Shown: positions 1 to 7,024 of the stretch, one piece after another
Numbering within the stretch: position 1 is the first letter of the stretch
Layout of the letters: the number at the start of each line of letters is the position of its first letter
NCBI GenBank assembly: GCA_047619485.1
Contig: JBLHKE010000088.1
Coordinates: forward strand, 1 to 15,792
Length of the DNA stretch: 15,792 nucleotides
DNA from: JBLHKE01 sp047619485
GTDB lineage: Bacteria > Verrucomicrobiota > Verrucomicrobiia > Verrucomicrobiales > DEV007
Direction of reading: 5' to 3'
Notes under the pieces: model-generated
Told to the model about the DNA's origin: nothing
The model's input: only the letters and a program-made list of their open reading frames with translations
The model's database searches: none
Made by a program: the position numbers and the translations under genes

Positions 1-709
1 CCGCTAGGCCACCCGCGCCAAAGCCCCAAGATCGCAACATCACCGCGATCCCGGCCACCGCCGCTAGGCCGGCGAGCAGCGAGGGCAAGCGCAGCGCTAG
101 CTCGTTGAACTCGGAGCGCTCTGCACCAGAAATTTTCCGCCAGGCGCTGAGGCTCGCGCGTGCCGCCACCGTCATCGGCGGGTGGTTGGTGGGCTTGCGG
201 TAATAGTAGACCCCTTTCTCCAATGAGGCTTCGCGGAAGCGCAGTTCGCCGCCCTTCTTCTTGTCTGGCCGGAACTCGCCAGACATCGTGTGCTTCACAT
301 TCCAGATCTCATCCCACCACAAGCTTCCCTCGGCGAGGTTCTTGCGCAGGCCACCTGCCAGCACCACGGCGACCACGATCCCGCTCCAGAAAACCCCGTT
401 CGGCAGGCGCCCCTCGCGCAGCGGCAACACCCGCGTCGCCGGCAGGGGCTTCCCCCAGAAACGACGCAGCCACAGCACCACCACACCGAGGATGAGATTG
501 ATGATCGATGCATAGAACAAGCCAGCTGCCAAGTGGTGTTTCAACTCGAGCTTCTTCCCCTCCGACCTCAGCTCGGCGATCTCCTCCTTGAACGTCCACG
601 GCCTATCGCCAGAGATCAGGTAGGCAACCGACAGCGCCATCAGCAGGTAGACGAGCACACGCAACACCGCCGCCCCCCGTCCTTGTCCGGGAGCACGCCA
701 TGAGGTCAT
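1..709 (-). CDS. GT39/PMT-like membrane glycosyltransferase, N-terminal part (cut by window edge)
   Basis: An open minus-strand frame runs from ATG at 709 off the left edge, giving 236 residues. It has hydrophobic segments at about 14-33, 61-82, 105-122 and 208-225. The segment near 105 is followed by an acidic WWDEIW motif at 131-136, then by NHPPM at 175-179 and ELALRLPSLLAGL at 203-215. This order (helix, DE pair, HPP, E.ALR.PS) is typical of GT-C glycosyltransferases of the PMT_2/GT39 type, which move a sugar from a polyprenyl-phosphate donor to an acceptor outside the cytoplasmic membrane. The acceptor cannot be read here. About 100 residues with two extra helices precede the usual first helix. 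A GTG at 730 is in frame and could add seven residues; neither start has a strong ribosome site. The gene lies 135 bases downstream of the sulfatase on the same strand and may be cotranscribed. Confidence 0.75.
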   Translation of the reverse strand, partial: MTSWRAPGQGRGAAVLRVLVYLLMALSVAYLISGDRPWTFKEEIAELRSEGKKLELKHHLAAGLFYASIINLILGVVVLWLRRFWGKPLPATRVLPLREGRLPNGVFWSGIVVAVVLAGGLRKNLAEGSLWWDEIWNVKHTMSGEFRPDKKKGGELRFREASLEKGVYYYRKPTNHPPMTVAARASLSAWRKISGAERSEFNELALRLPSLLAGLAAVAGIAVMLRSWGFGAGGLA

Positions 710-844
710 CCACCGATCAAAGAAATGCACGGCCAATTCTCGGCCATCTCACGCATAGTTTCCAACCACTTTTTCACCACAAATACACGCCGGGTAAAAA
801 ATTTTCGTCGACTCGATTTGAAAGTCACACTCGGTGTTTTCAGT

Positions 845-2305
845 TTATTTCACCCCACGGTAGCTCGCCTCGCGCCCCGGCTGGGTCAGCCAGTAGTCGT
901 GCAGGTAAAGCTTGCGGTTGTAGCCCTGCCAGTAGGTGGACTCGGTCCAATGCGGCGTGTCCTCGAGCGATTCCTCCCACTGGTTCAACTTCCCCCACAG
1001 GCGCGCGACCACCTCGGGCTCGGTGGCGTAGAGGTTCTCCAGTTCGGAGATGTCCTTACTGAGATCGTAGAGCGCCGGCGGCGTGTGGACGTTCAAGAGA
1101 AGTTTCCACTTCCCCTCGCGCACCGCCTGGCCGCGCATCACCATCCGCCAGAAGAGCGTCTCGTGCGGTGGTCCTTGCTTCTCGCCGCGCAGGTAAGGCA
1201 GCAGGTCGAACCCGTCCCAGTTCACCACTTTGCCCTTACCCTTCTTCGTGACGCGTTCGGGCATCTCCGCGCCCGCCGCCGCCATGAAGGTCGGCAGCAA
1301 GTCGAGCGAGGTGAATGGCTGTTTGAAAACTTTCCCACCAGACAGCCCGCCTGCCGGCCAGTGCCAGATGAAGGGCACGCGGATGCCGCCCTCGAGGAAA
1401 CTCCCCTTCATCCCACGCAGTGGCGCATTGCAGGCGTGCGACGCCGTTACGCTGCCACCGTTGTCGCTGAAAAATACCACCAGCGTGTCTTGCAGTTGTT
1501 GTGTTTCTGTTAGGGTTGCGAGGACTTTGCCGACGTTCTGATCCATGCACCACTGCATGGCGGCGTACGCGCGGCGGCGCTGATCGGGGATGTGCGCAAA
1601 GCGCTCCAGGTCCTCCTGCTTGGCCTGCATCGGCGTGTGTGGGGTGTTGTAACTGAGGAAGAGAAACCACGGCTCGGCGTGTTCCTCACGCATGAAATCC
1701 GTCGCCTCCAGTGTGAACCAGTCGGTCAGGTAGGGAGTGCGTATCTTACTTACCTTCAGCTTATTACGCATCAACTGGTGCTTTTCAGGCGTGGGGAAAT
1801 ACTGGTGGCTGCCGCCGTGCATGCCGAAGAAAAAGTCGAAGCCGCGCGCGTTCGGCAGCATCTCTGAGATCGAGTCGCCGACGTGCCATTTGCCGACGAT
1901 CCCCGTCCGGTAACCCGCCGATTTCAGGTGGTCGGCGATCGTTTTTTGCCCCTTCGGGATGCCGAGCCGCTCCGGGAAGGTAGGAAAATTGCGGTTTAGG
2001 TTGTGCTCAAATCCGAAGCGCTGCTGGTAGCGTCCGGTGAGCAGGCCCGCACGCGATGGGGCACACACATTGCCCGACACGTAACCATCCGTGCAGCGCA
2101 CCCCGCCCGCCGCGAGCTTGTCCAGCACTGGCGTCTCAATCTGTTTCGAGCCGTAGCAACCGAGGTCGCCGTAACCCATGTCATCCGCCAGGATGATCAA
2201 CAGGTTTGGCTTCGCCCAAGAGCTGGTGGCGAACGCGAGGGCGATGGCGAAGATTGGCAATACATACAGGATCATCCCCCAGCCTAGCAGCGTGCGGAAA
2301 ACCAT
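845..2305 (-). CDS. Secreted S1-family sulfatase (arylsulfatase-like)
   Basis: The 486-residue protein has an N-terminal hydrophobic signal (about 11-31, ending SSWA before KPN), so it is probably exported. The alkaline-phosphatase-fold sulfatase core is complete. ADDMGYGDLG begins at 40 and supplies metal ligands D41 and D42. C81-A-P-S-R85 is the formylglycine signature. GKWH is at 138-141, TPH ends at H223, DNG is at 281-283, and GMKGS includes K300. The family hydrolyses sulfate esters, often on polysaccharides, once the cysteine has been converted to formylglycine by a separate enzyme that is not in this window. Length is normal for the family. An in-frame ATG at residue 11 (position 2275) gives a more compact signal peptide and is a credible alternative start. 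The substrate cannot be told; marine or mucin glycans are typical for this phylum. The gene is divergent from the membrane protein at 2345, with only 39 bases between them. Confidence 0.93.
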   Translation of the reverse strand: MVFRTLLGWGMILYVLPIFAIALAFATSSWAKPNLLIILADDMGYGDLGCYGSKQIETPVLDKLAAGGVRCTDGYVSGNVCAPSRAGLLTGRYQQRFGFEHNLNRNFPTFPERLGIPKGQKTIADHLKSAGYRTGIVGKWHVGDSISEMLPNARGFDFFFGMHGGSHQYFPTPEKHQLMRNKLKVSKIRTPYLTDWFTLEATDFMREEHAEPWFLFLSYNTPHTPMQAKQEDLERFAHIPDQRRRAYAAMQWCMDQNVGKVLATLTETQQLQDTLVVFFSDNGGSVTASHACNAPLRGMKGSFLEGGIRVPFIWHWPAGGLSGGKVFKQPFTSLDLLPTFMAAAGAEMPERVTKKGKGKVVNWDGFDLLPYLRGEKQGPPHETLFWRMVMRGQAVREGKWKLLLNVHTPPALYDLSKDISELENLYATEPEVVARLWGKLNQWEESLEDTPHWTESTYWQGYNRKLYLHDYWLTQPGREASYRGVK

Positions 2306-2344
2306 CGCAACCTATCGTTTTACCCCCCATCCTAGTGGTCGACC

Positions 2345-2896
2345 ATGAACCTCCTCTACCCACGTATCCGCAGGGGCTCGCTCAAGAGTTTGATCAAGAC
2401 CGCCATCATCGGTGCTCTGATCGCTGGTGGTTACGGCATCGTCCACGACCAGATTACCTACGCAATCTCGCCGGAATACTTCACCCAGTTCAAGTTTGAG
2501 CAGTTCAGCTATGCGGACCTCGGTCTCGGCGATCGCCTGTTCGTCGTTACCATCGGCTTTCTCGCGACCTGGTGGGTCGGTTTTTTCGCCGGCTGGTTCC
2601 TCTGGCGACTTGGGGTCGACCCGGAGGGGAACCCTACGAGTTCACGCACCATCATCCGCCGCTTCACCTGGATCATCGCTAGCGGGATCGGCTGTGGGTT
2701 TATCGGGTTCTGCTATGCGCGTATCCGGATCAAGACCGATTCTTTCGACGACTGGCTGGCTTACACGGAGATGAAAGGCGTCGAAGACCATGCGGCCTTC
2801 ATGACAGTCGGCCAGATTCACAACTTCGGTTACCTCGGCGCGCTCCTCGGCCTCATCCTCGCGAGCATCGTGATGTGGCGCGCTAGAAAAACCTGA
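2345..2896 (+). CDS. Conserved four-helix membrane protein of unknown function
   Basis: The 183-residue protein has predicted membrane segments at about 15-31, 64-87, 105-124 and 161-178. After helix 1 comes a polar block with H34-D35-Q36, then ISPEYF at 41-46 and KFEQF at 50-54. A second histidine motif, QIHNFGYLG, sits just before helix 4 (157-165). Concentrated H, D, Q and E residues next to membrane helices hint at a metal or proton site, but that is inference. I recall similar HDQITY..SPEYFT..KF proteins in marine bacteria only as uncharacterised. It starts at ATG 2345 without an evident Shine-Dalgarno and shares a very short intergenic region with the divergent sulfatase, so the two promoters must overlap or lie inside the neighbouring genes. 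Confidence 0.85.
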   Translation: MNLLYPRIRRGSLKSLIKTAIIGALIAGGYGIVHDQITYAISPEYFTQFKFEQFSYADLGLGDRLFVVTIGFLATWWVGFFAGWFLWRLGVDPEGNPTSSRTIIRRFTWIIASGIGCGFIGFCYARIRIKTDSFDDWLAYTEMKGVEDHAAFMTVGQIHNFGYLGALLGLILASIVMWRARKT

Positions 2897-2928
2897 AAGA
2901 ATTCCCCCGACGAGGAGTATTTCTCTTC

Positions 2929-3057
2929 ATGAGATACCTCACCACCGCCGCGCTGGTCTACATCGCCTGCTTTAAAATCGCCTCGTTTCAGGAGGTGGTG
3001 GCGGACACGGAGACGGCAAAGACATCGAGCATGTCAGTAGTGGATGATTGCCGCTGA
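2929..3057 (+). CDS. Possible small exported or membrane protein, 42 residues
   Basis: A short frame opens with ATG at 2929, 32 bases after the membrane protein stop, and ends with TGA at 3055-3057. A GAGGAG run lies about 11 bases before the start and is one of the better ribosome sites in the window. The product begins MRYLTTAALVYIACFKIA, a plausible signal sequence or single membrane segment, followed by an acidic, threonine-rich tail ending DDCR. I do not recognise it. It could be the N-terminus of a decayed gene, since the DNA downstream looks degraded. The position and ribosome site favour a real small gene, but the short length makes chance likely. Confidence 0.35.
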   Translation: MRYLTTAALVYIACFKIASFQEVVADTETAKTSSMSVVDDCR

Positions 3058-3465
3058 AGGCACTGAAGGTTTTCCGCCGTGCAGGCTCGGGCTTTGGGGA
3101 GTTAAGGTTGAAGTCAAAGTTCCCGATTCTTCGAACCGGGCTGCGGAGCAACTGCGAGAGGTTCGCGATTGACTCCCAACAGCCTGAACCACATCACCGC
3201 GATCCGCCGCTACGACAGACCCGGGATCTCCACCGCTTGGGTGCGGCGTTCCTCTTCGATCGACGCAAGGAATTCCGGGCAACAACCAAGCAGCGCAAAC
3301 TCGCGAGGAACACGAGCCAGAAGGTGGTCATGGCCAGCAAGCGTTATTTTCGCGCCACCTTCGACAGGCTGAAGGTGATGTTGACGCGCTTAGGCACACA
3401 GAAGTGCACGATGATCAGCAACAAGAGGTTAACGAGGATAATTTGCGACGGATGACAAGCACCAA
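3058..3465. other. Gene-poor stretch with decayed coding traces
   Basis: No intact gene is recognised in these 408 bases. On the minus strand an open frame of about 60 codons without a start codon ends at TAG 3210-3212. It reads like a protein C-terminus, with pieces such as GGAKITLAGHDHLL and LASIEEERRTQAVEIPG. Another minus frame near 3340-3445 encodes a hydrophobic stretch (QIILVNLLLLIIVHF) and continues past a TAA. A plus-strand frame of 135 codons spans 3048-3455, but its composition is unlike a real protein. The likeliest reading is a broken-up gene next to the mobile element at 3466. Confidence 0.35.
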
Positions 3466-3622
3466 GGGGTTGTCAGGAAATAAGTCATACAAAGATGCGC
3501 AGGAATTTTAACCAGCACCAAGGCAGATTTCAGCGATGATAGCGGGCTATTTGAGTTGAAAGCTAACGCGGGTGATGGCCAAAATAACCAGCAGATTGTA
3601 GGAGTTATTTACTGACAAGCCC
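3466..3622 (+). mobile_element. MITE-like element, copy 1 (157 bp)
   Basis: The 157-base sequence is repeated in inverse orientation at 10752-10908 with only two differences. Its ends form imperfect terminal inverted repeats: 3466-3492 begins GGGGTTGTCAGGAAATAAG, and the complement of 3596-3622 begins GGGCTTGTCAGTAAATAAC, with 23 of 27 positions matching. The interior has no plausible gene, so mobilisation would need a transposase supplied elsewhere. Sequence similarity stops exactly at the GGG/CCC ends, which sets the boundaries. The flanks are CAA on the left and AAG on the right, so no clean three-base duplication remains here. The element ends 16 bases beyond the stop codon of the DUF2007 gene. 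Confidence 0.88.
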
Positions 3623-3638
3623 AAGTTACCTGCGCGAA

Positions 3639-3860
3639 CTAACCGCGGACGTCGTCGCCCTTCTGGTATTCCCCGAGCACGCGCTTGCCCTCATCAAACT
3701 GCTCGTCTGGCACGACGAGCCGGATCGAGTTTTTAAACGCTCCGATACTATCGCCGAGGGAGGAATCCTCGAACACAGTGGCATCGATGCCGGCGTTCTG
3801 GAGAAAAGCGGCGCAAAGATTGGCTTCCGCCGAGGTTAGGAATCGTTCGAGTGTTTTCAT
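3639..3860 (-). CDS. DUF2007-type small protein (putative signal-transducing protein family)
   Basis: The 73-residue protein begins MKTLERFLTSAEANLCAAFL. It has the pattern of DUF2007 (PF09413): a short start, an alpha helix over the xAEAxxxxAxLxxxGI segment, then IDATVFED and a closing strand with RLVVPDEQFDEGKRVL. Family members are cytosolic and named as putative signal transducers, but their function is not established. ATG at 3860 follows the PQQ-propeller stop by only seven bases, so the two genes are almost certainly one transcript. The length is normal. The MITE-like element lies directly downstream and may carry or have displaced the operon terminator. Confidence 0.85.
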   Translation of the reverse strand: MKTLERFLTSAEANLCAAFLQNAGIDATVFEDSSLGDSIGAFKNSIRLVVPDEQFDEGKRVLGEYQKGDDVRG

Positions 3861-3867
3861 GATAGTT

Positions 3868-5136
3868 CTAGGGTTTGGTGATCAGGTAGAGGTGCTCGGC
3901 ACCACGGATGATGATGTCTTTGCCGACCAGTGCCGGCGTCGCGTCGACTGGTTCGCCGAGGCGGTTGGTGGCCAGCACCTCGAGATCCTCGCCGTCTTTG
4001 ATCACGGTGATGTTGCCATCGCGGCTGGTGATGTAGACTCGCCCGGCAGCAGCGATCGGTGAGGCGTAGAGCTCGCGCACCCCGTCGACACGTTCTTTTT
4101 CGTAGTGCGCCGCGCCCGTTTTCGCGTCAACACAGGTGAGGATGCCGCTCTTACGCGCCGTGTAGTAGACGCGGCCGTCGCTCAGTAACAGGGAGGCGAT
4201 GTCTGGGGTGGCGTCTTGTTTTTCCCAGATGACGGCACCAGTGCCTTTGAGATTGCCGTTCGCGCCGTCGAGCTTGAAAGCGCCCAGATATGCCCCGCGG
4301 AAGCCGCTGCCGACGTAGGCCACGCCGTCGGCGAACACCGCCGAGGCCACCGGGCGTTGCGTCTGTCCTGGGCAGCGCCAGATCTCCTTGCCAGAGTCAA
4401 AATCGTAGCCCATGGCAAAGTTTTCCCCACTGGTGATGACCTGCTTTTTCCCGCCGTGATCGACCACCAGTGGCGTGTCCCAAGACGTGGGCTCATCGCG
4501 CAGCACTTCCCAGCGGTTCTCACCGGTCTGGCTGTTGATGGCGATGAGTTTCGATTGACCCTCTTGATCCCACGGCATGATGACCGTCTCACCATGGACG
4601 GTCGGGCTGCTGCCTTCGCCGAAACCGTTGCGCGTGCGCATCTTGCCAAAATCCGTCCGGCTCCACAACAGCTTGCCGTCGAAGTCGTAAGCGAACAGCC
4701 CGCGCGAACCGAAGGAAGCGAACACGGATTTGCCGTCGGTCATCGGCGACGCCGAGGCGTAGCCGTGATGGTCGTGGTGCCCCTCGTGCGGCACCGTCTC
4801 GGCTGCGACGCTCTCCCAGAGAACCTTGCCATTGGCGCGGTCGATGCAGAAGAGGGTGAATTTTTGGGAGTTACGCGGGTTCTTCGCCTCGACCGGCCCG
4901 ACGGCGGACGTGACAAAGATCCGGTTCTCCCAAACGACCGGTGATGACGAACCGTGCCCGGGGATCACCGTCTTCCACTTTACGTTTTTCTTCGCGTCCC
5001 AGTGCATCGGCGGCTCCGCCGTTGTGGAAGTGCCATTGCCGGTCGGACCACGCCAGTGTGCCCACTGATGATCAATTTCGGCCGCATCGGCAGGGGAGAC
5101 GAGGATGAGAGAGAGTAGAGCGAGACAGAATTTCAT
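3868..5136 (-). CDS. Secreted PQQ-like beta-propeller repeat protein
   Basis: From ATG at 5136 the protein has 422 residues. It opens with a signal peptide MKFCLALLSLILVSPADA, probably cut near residue 19. The mature part begins with the W..WRGP.GNG motif (25-34) typical of planctomycete and verrucomicrobial PQQ-like propellers. Blades follow with repeats of the kind VKWKTVIPGHGSSSPVVWE, GKVLWES, GKLLWSR, TGENRWEV, GKEIWRC and TGAAHYEKE, and the chain ends with a strand before LITKP. Such PF13360/PF01011 proteins are periplasmic or extracellular scaffolds or enzymes, and many do not bind PQQ. No dehydrogenase-specific cysteine pair or haem motif is seen, so catalysis is doubtful. The frame stays open to 5229, but the extra 31 residues are not signal-like and would overlap the upstream gene. 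It probably forms an operon with the DUF2007 gene downstream. Confidence 0.9.
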   Translation of the reverse strand: MKFCLALLSLILVSPADAAEIDHQWAHWRGPTGNGTSTTAEPPMHWDAKKNVKWKTVIPGHGSSSPVVWENRIFVTSAVGPVEAKNPRNSQKFTLFCIDRANGKVLWESVAAETVPHEGHHDHHGYASASPMTDGKSVFASFGSRGLFAYDFDGKLLWSRTDFGKMRTRNGFGEGSSPTVHGETVIMPWDQEGQSKLIAINSQTGENRWEVLRDEPTSWDTPLVVDHGGKKQVITSGENFAMGYDFDSGKEIWRCPGQTQRPVASAVFADGVAYVGSGFRGAYLGAFKLDGANGNLKGTGAVIWEKQDATPDIASLLLSDGRVYYTARKSGILTCVDAKTGAAHYEKERVDGVRELYASPIAAAGRVYITSRDGNITVIKDGEDLEVLATNRLGEPVDATPALVGKDIIIRGAEHLYLITKP

Positions 5137-5201
5137 GCGAAGAAAGTGTCGCGTGCCTAGGCGCGACAAGCAAGTCCGAGCGAGCCGGGAAATACCGGGC
5201 A

Positions 5202-5573
5202 CTAACTTGATCCCTCCCCGCCATGCCACAACATCGCAAGCACCCTCAGTGGAGAGGGCTCGTCGGTAGCGCTTGCATCGAGACGAACAGCGTGAGCGAT
5301 CCCGAGAATAGCGACTCTCGCATGCGCCCGGATAAACTCCCTAGCTTTGTCTGAGGTGATCGCCAAAATGGAGTCCCCCAACTCGCCCGAGAGCGTTTCA
5401 ACTGGTAGTTCAGGCCAATCGCTGCATGGGTTTCGCTGTGTCTTGGTGAGTCGGGCGATGATTTTGCTGAACATGGATTTGATGGATGCCGGGATCGTAT
5501 CGTGGGAGACCAGTTCGGAGAACTCATGCAACTCATCGGCTCGGATTAAAGACCAGTCTCGTACTTCTGACAC
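5202..5573 (-). CDS. Hypothetical protein overlapping the DUF6714-like gene
   Basis: This 123-residue frame uses a GTG at 5573 and overlaps the end of the DUF6714-like gene by 28 bases in another frame, suggesting translational coupling. It begins VSEVRDWSLIRADELHEF and is mostly helical, with no signal peptide, membrane segment or recognised motif. The middle (TLSGELGDSILAITSDKAREFIR) and the end (SPLRVLAMLWHGGEG) look protein-like rather than random. No ATG lies close to the GTG; the frame is open upstream to a TGA at 5621-5619. I do not recognise a family. It may be a partner of the protein encoded just before it. Confidence 0.6.
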   Translation of the reverse strand: MSEVRDWSLIRADELHEFSELVSHDTIPASIKSMFSKIIARLTKTQRNPCSDWPELPVETLSGELGDSILAITSDKAREFIRAHARVAILGIAHAVRLDASATDEPSPLRVLAMLWHGGEGSS

Positions 5574-6034
5574 AATGCGAGAAACCGGTCGACGACCGCA
5601 AGCTCTGCCTCTGTGAGTTCACCGAAATGGATTCGAATCTCACAAGCAAAACAGACCGCATCCCACCCGTAATCTGGGAAGTCACTGAGGTAGTGCGACA
5701 TGTAGGCAGGCAGGTAGAATCGACAGCCGGGTGGATCTGAGAAATTGAAATACTCTTGGTAGGTAGCCGTTTTCTCTTCGGCTACTTCCCGCCAATCGGT
5801 TTCCGGATCTTCCTTCGCAAGCTCTGCCGCACGCTCCTCAGAAACAGTCCACTCATCATCGAGCGCCCGACCAACCCTGAGCGTGATCTTCGGCGGTGGG
5901 ATATTGACGAAGGTTCCGTCAATAACTTTACGCAATTCATCAGCCTCACGCTGGCCGGCCTCGGCATGTTCGATGCGCGCGATTTCGCTCGGGTCGAAGC
6001 CGCGCTCCCTTGCTTCTGATGATGAGATACGCAT
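5546..6034 (-). CDS. DUF6714-like protein
   Basis: The 162-residue soluble protein has a conserved core at 95-112, YFNFSDPPGCRFYLPAYM. It is preceded by an acidic helical segment with SEERAAELAKEDPETDW (65-81). That combination (D..W.....F.DP.G.RFYLPA.M) matches what I know as DUF6714, a family without assigned function that often lies in accessory or gene-pair contexts resembling immunity or cargo genes. That contextual link is inference. It starts at ATG 6034 with no evident Shine-Dalgarno. Its end overlaps the unknown gene at 5202-5573, so the pair is probably cotranscribed. No signal peptide or membrane segment is present. Confidence 0.7.
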   Translation of the reverse strand: MRISSSEARERGFDPSEIARIEHAEAGQREADELRKVIDGTFVNIPPPKITLRVGRALDDEWTVSEERAAELAKEDPETDWREVAEEKTATYQEYFNFSDPPGCRFYLPAYMSHYLSDFPDYGWDAVCFACEIRIHFGELTEAELAVVDRFLALCQKYETGL

Positions 6035-6220
6035 GGGTTGGTTTCTGCGAGCGACGGATGCGAGGTTAGATGAGCCGATTGCGGGAAGGATGTCAGAGGG
6101 AGAAGTAACCGGAGCTTCTACCTTCTGCTCCTACTTAAACTCCCACTATGTGAGGCTTTTGACTCTTCATCACCATCTTGGCTAAAATCGATCCCTAATA
6201 ACATTACTCTAAAGCCTGCG
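6035..6220. other. Intergenic region between the Lon/USP operon and the DUF6714-like gene
   Basis: These 186 bases should contain the end of the lon-usp transcript and the promoter of the DUF6714-like gene, both on the minus strand. An inverted GGAGC/GCTCC repeat with an 11-base loop lies near 6112-6132, but there is no following T tract, so I do not call a terminator. Confidence 0.3.
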
Positions 6221-7024
6221 TTAGCGGCATATCAGGAAAATCGGGTAGTCGATCGCCTCGACCAGTTCGCGCAGCATCGCCCGGCCAGTCAGCTTCGGGC
6301 AGGCACTGAAGATCAGCGTGCCGCAGGACGTGTTTTCTAACAGAGCCAGAAAATGTGCCAGATCGAGGCTGTTAACGATTTTCACCTGCGCCTTGCGCCC
6401 TTCCATCTCCAAAAACTCCGTCACCCGCGCGACCTGTCGCCGCGCGTTGATGAGCGATTCGGCAACCACCACAAACAGCAGTTCCTCGGTGCACGACTCG
6501 TCGGCCAGATCCAGCGCGACCGGCAGCCGGTTGGCGCTGAAATGCTCGTCGTCCAAGACAATCACCGCCTTGCCCGCTCGGAACACGCACACTTCTCCCT
6601 GCATCAACAGGATCGACGGCGAAGCTTCGGCACTACCGACCCGACCTAGTATCGAAGTGGCTCCTACACCGCCGCCGAGCGCTTTCAACAACTGCCCGAT
6701 CACCGACCCGCGCACCACCTCGAACGAACAGCGCACCTGCGCTCTCTCGGCCGCCAGTGACACCGCCCTCTGCGCTCTCTCGGCCATCTGCTTGAACAAT
6801 CGCCCGATCACCTCCGGGTCCAGGTTGCGCGACTTCGCGGAACGTCGCCCGATCTCGTACGAGTGCGGCAGGCGCGCCAGCCGCAGCAAATTGTCATCCT
6901 CGACGAACAGCCCGACCAGCTCAGCGTCTAGCCGCGCCGCCATCTCGGCGGCCTCCTCGAGGCCGCGCAGACTCCCCGGCGACGAGTCCAGCCCTATCAG
7001 AATCCGTCTGCGATCGCGGCTCAT
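6221..7024 (-). CDS. UspA-like universal stress family protein
   Basis: The 267-residue cytosolic protein has a USP-type first half. RRILIGLDSSPGSLRGLEEAAEMAARLDAELVGLFVED (6-43) matches strand 1, helix 1 and strand 2 of the fold. EVVRGSVIGQLLKAL near 100-115 matches the V..G.....L segment. The second half (about 150-267) repeats a degenerate version: AVIVLDDE, then ALDLADES, EELLFVVVAES and FLALLENTSCGTLIFSAC. The usual G..G.........G(S/T) nucleotide-binding motif is not clear, so ATP binding is doubtful. ATG at 7024-7022 overlaps the TGA of the Lon-type protease gene (ATGA), showing one operon with coupled translation and suggesting a shared role in stress or protein quality control. Confidence 0.75.
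   Translation of the reverse strand: MSRDRRRILIGLDSSPGSLRGLEEAAEMAARLDAELVGLFVEDDNLLRLARLPHSYEIGRRSAKSRNLDPEVIGRLFKQMAERAQRAVSLAAERAQVRCSFEVVRGSVIGQLLKALGGGVGATSILGRVGSAEASPSILLMQGEVCVFRAGKAVIVLDDEHFSANRLPVALDLADESCTEELLFVVVAESLINARRQVARVTEFLEMEGRKAQVKIVNSLDLAHFLALLENTSCGTLIFSACPKLTGRAMLRELVEAIDYPIFLICR

Noticed and set aside
725..1513. A 262-residue plus-strand frame opposite the sulfatase
   Set aside because: It is antisense to a gene with a complete catalytic motif set; its open length is explained by high GC content.
3048..3455. A 135-residue plus-strand protein before the first element copy
   Set aside because: Its composition is highly basic without recognisable structure, and competing frames on the other strand look at least as protein-like.
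3466..3622. A CRISPR repeat, attachment site or small RNA explanation for the 157-base repeat
   Set aside because: Only two dispersed copies with terminal inverted repeats and a target duplication at one of them; this fits a transposable element better.
4216..4944. A 242-residue plus-strand frame opposite the PQQ-propeller
   Set aside because: Antisense shadow of a well-supported gene.
5137..5229. Extension of the PQQ-propeller frame up to 5229
   Set aside because: The extra residues are basic and not signal-like, and they would overlap the upstream gene; ATG at 5136 begins a proper signal peptide.
6112..6132. GGAGC/GCTCC hairpin as a terminator of the lon-usp operon
   Set aside because: The stem is only five bases, the loop is long and there is no T tract on the minus strand.
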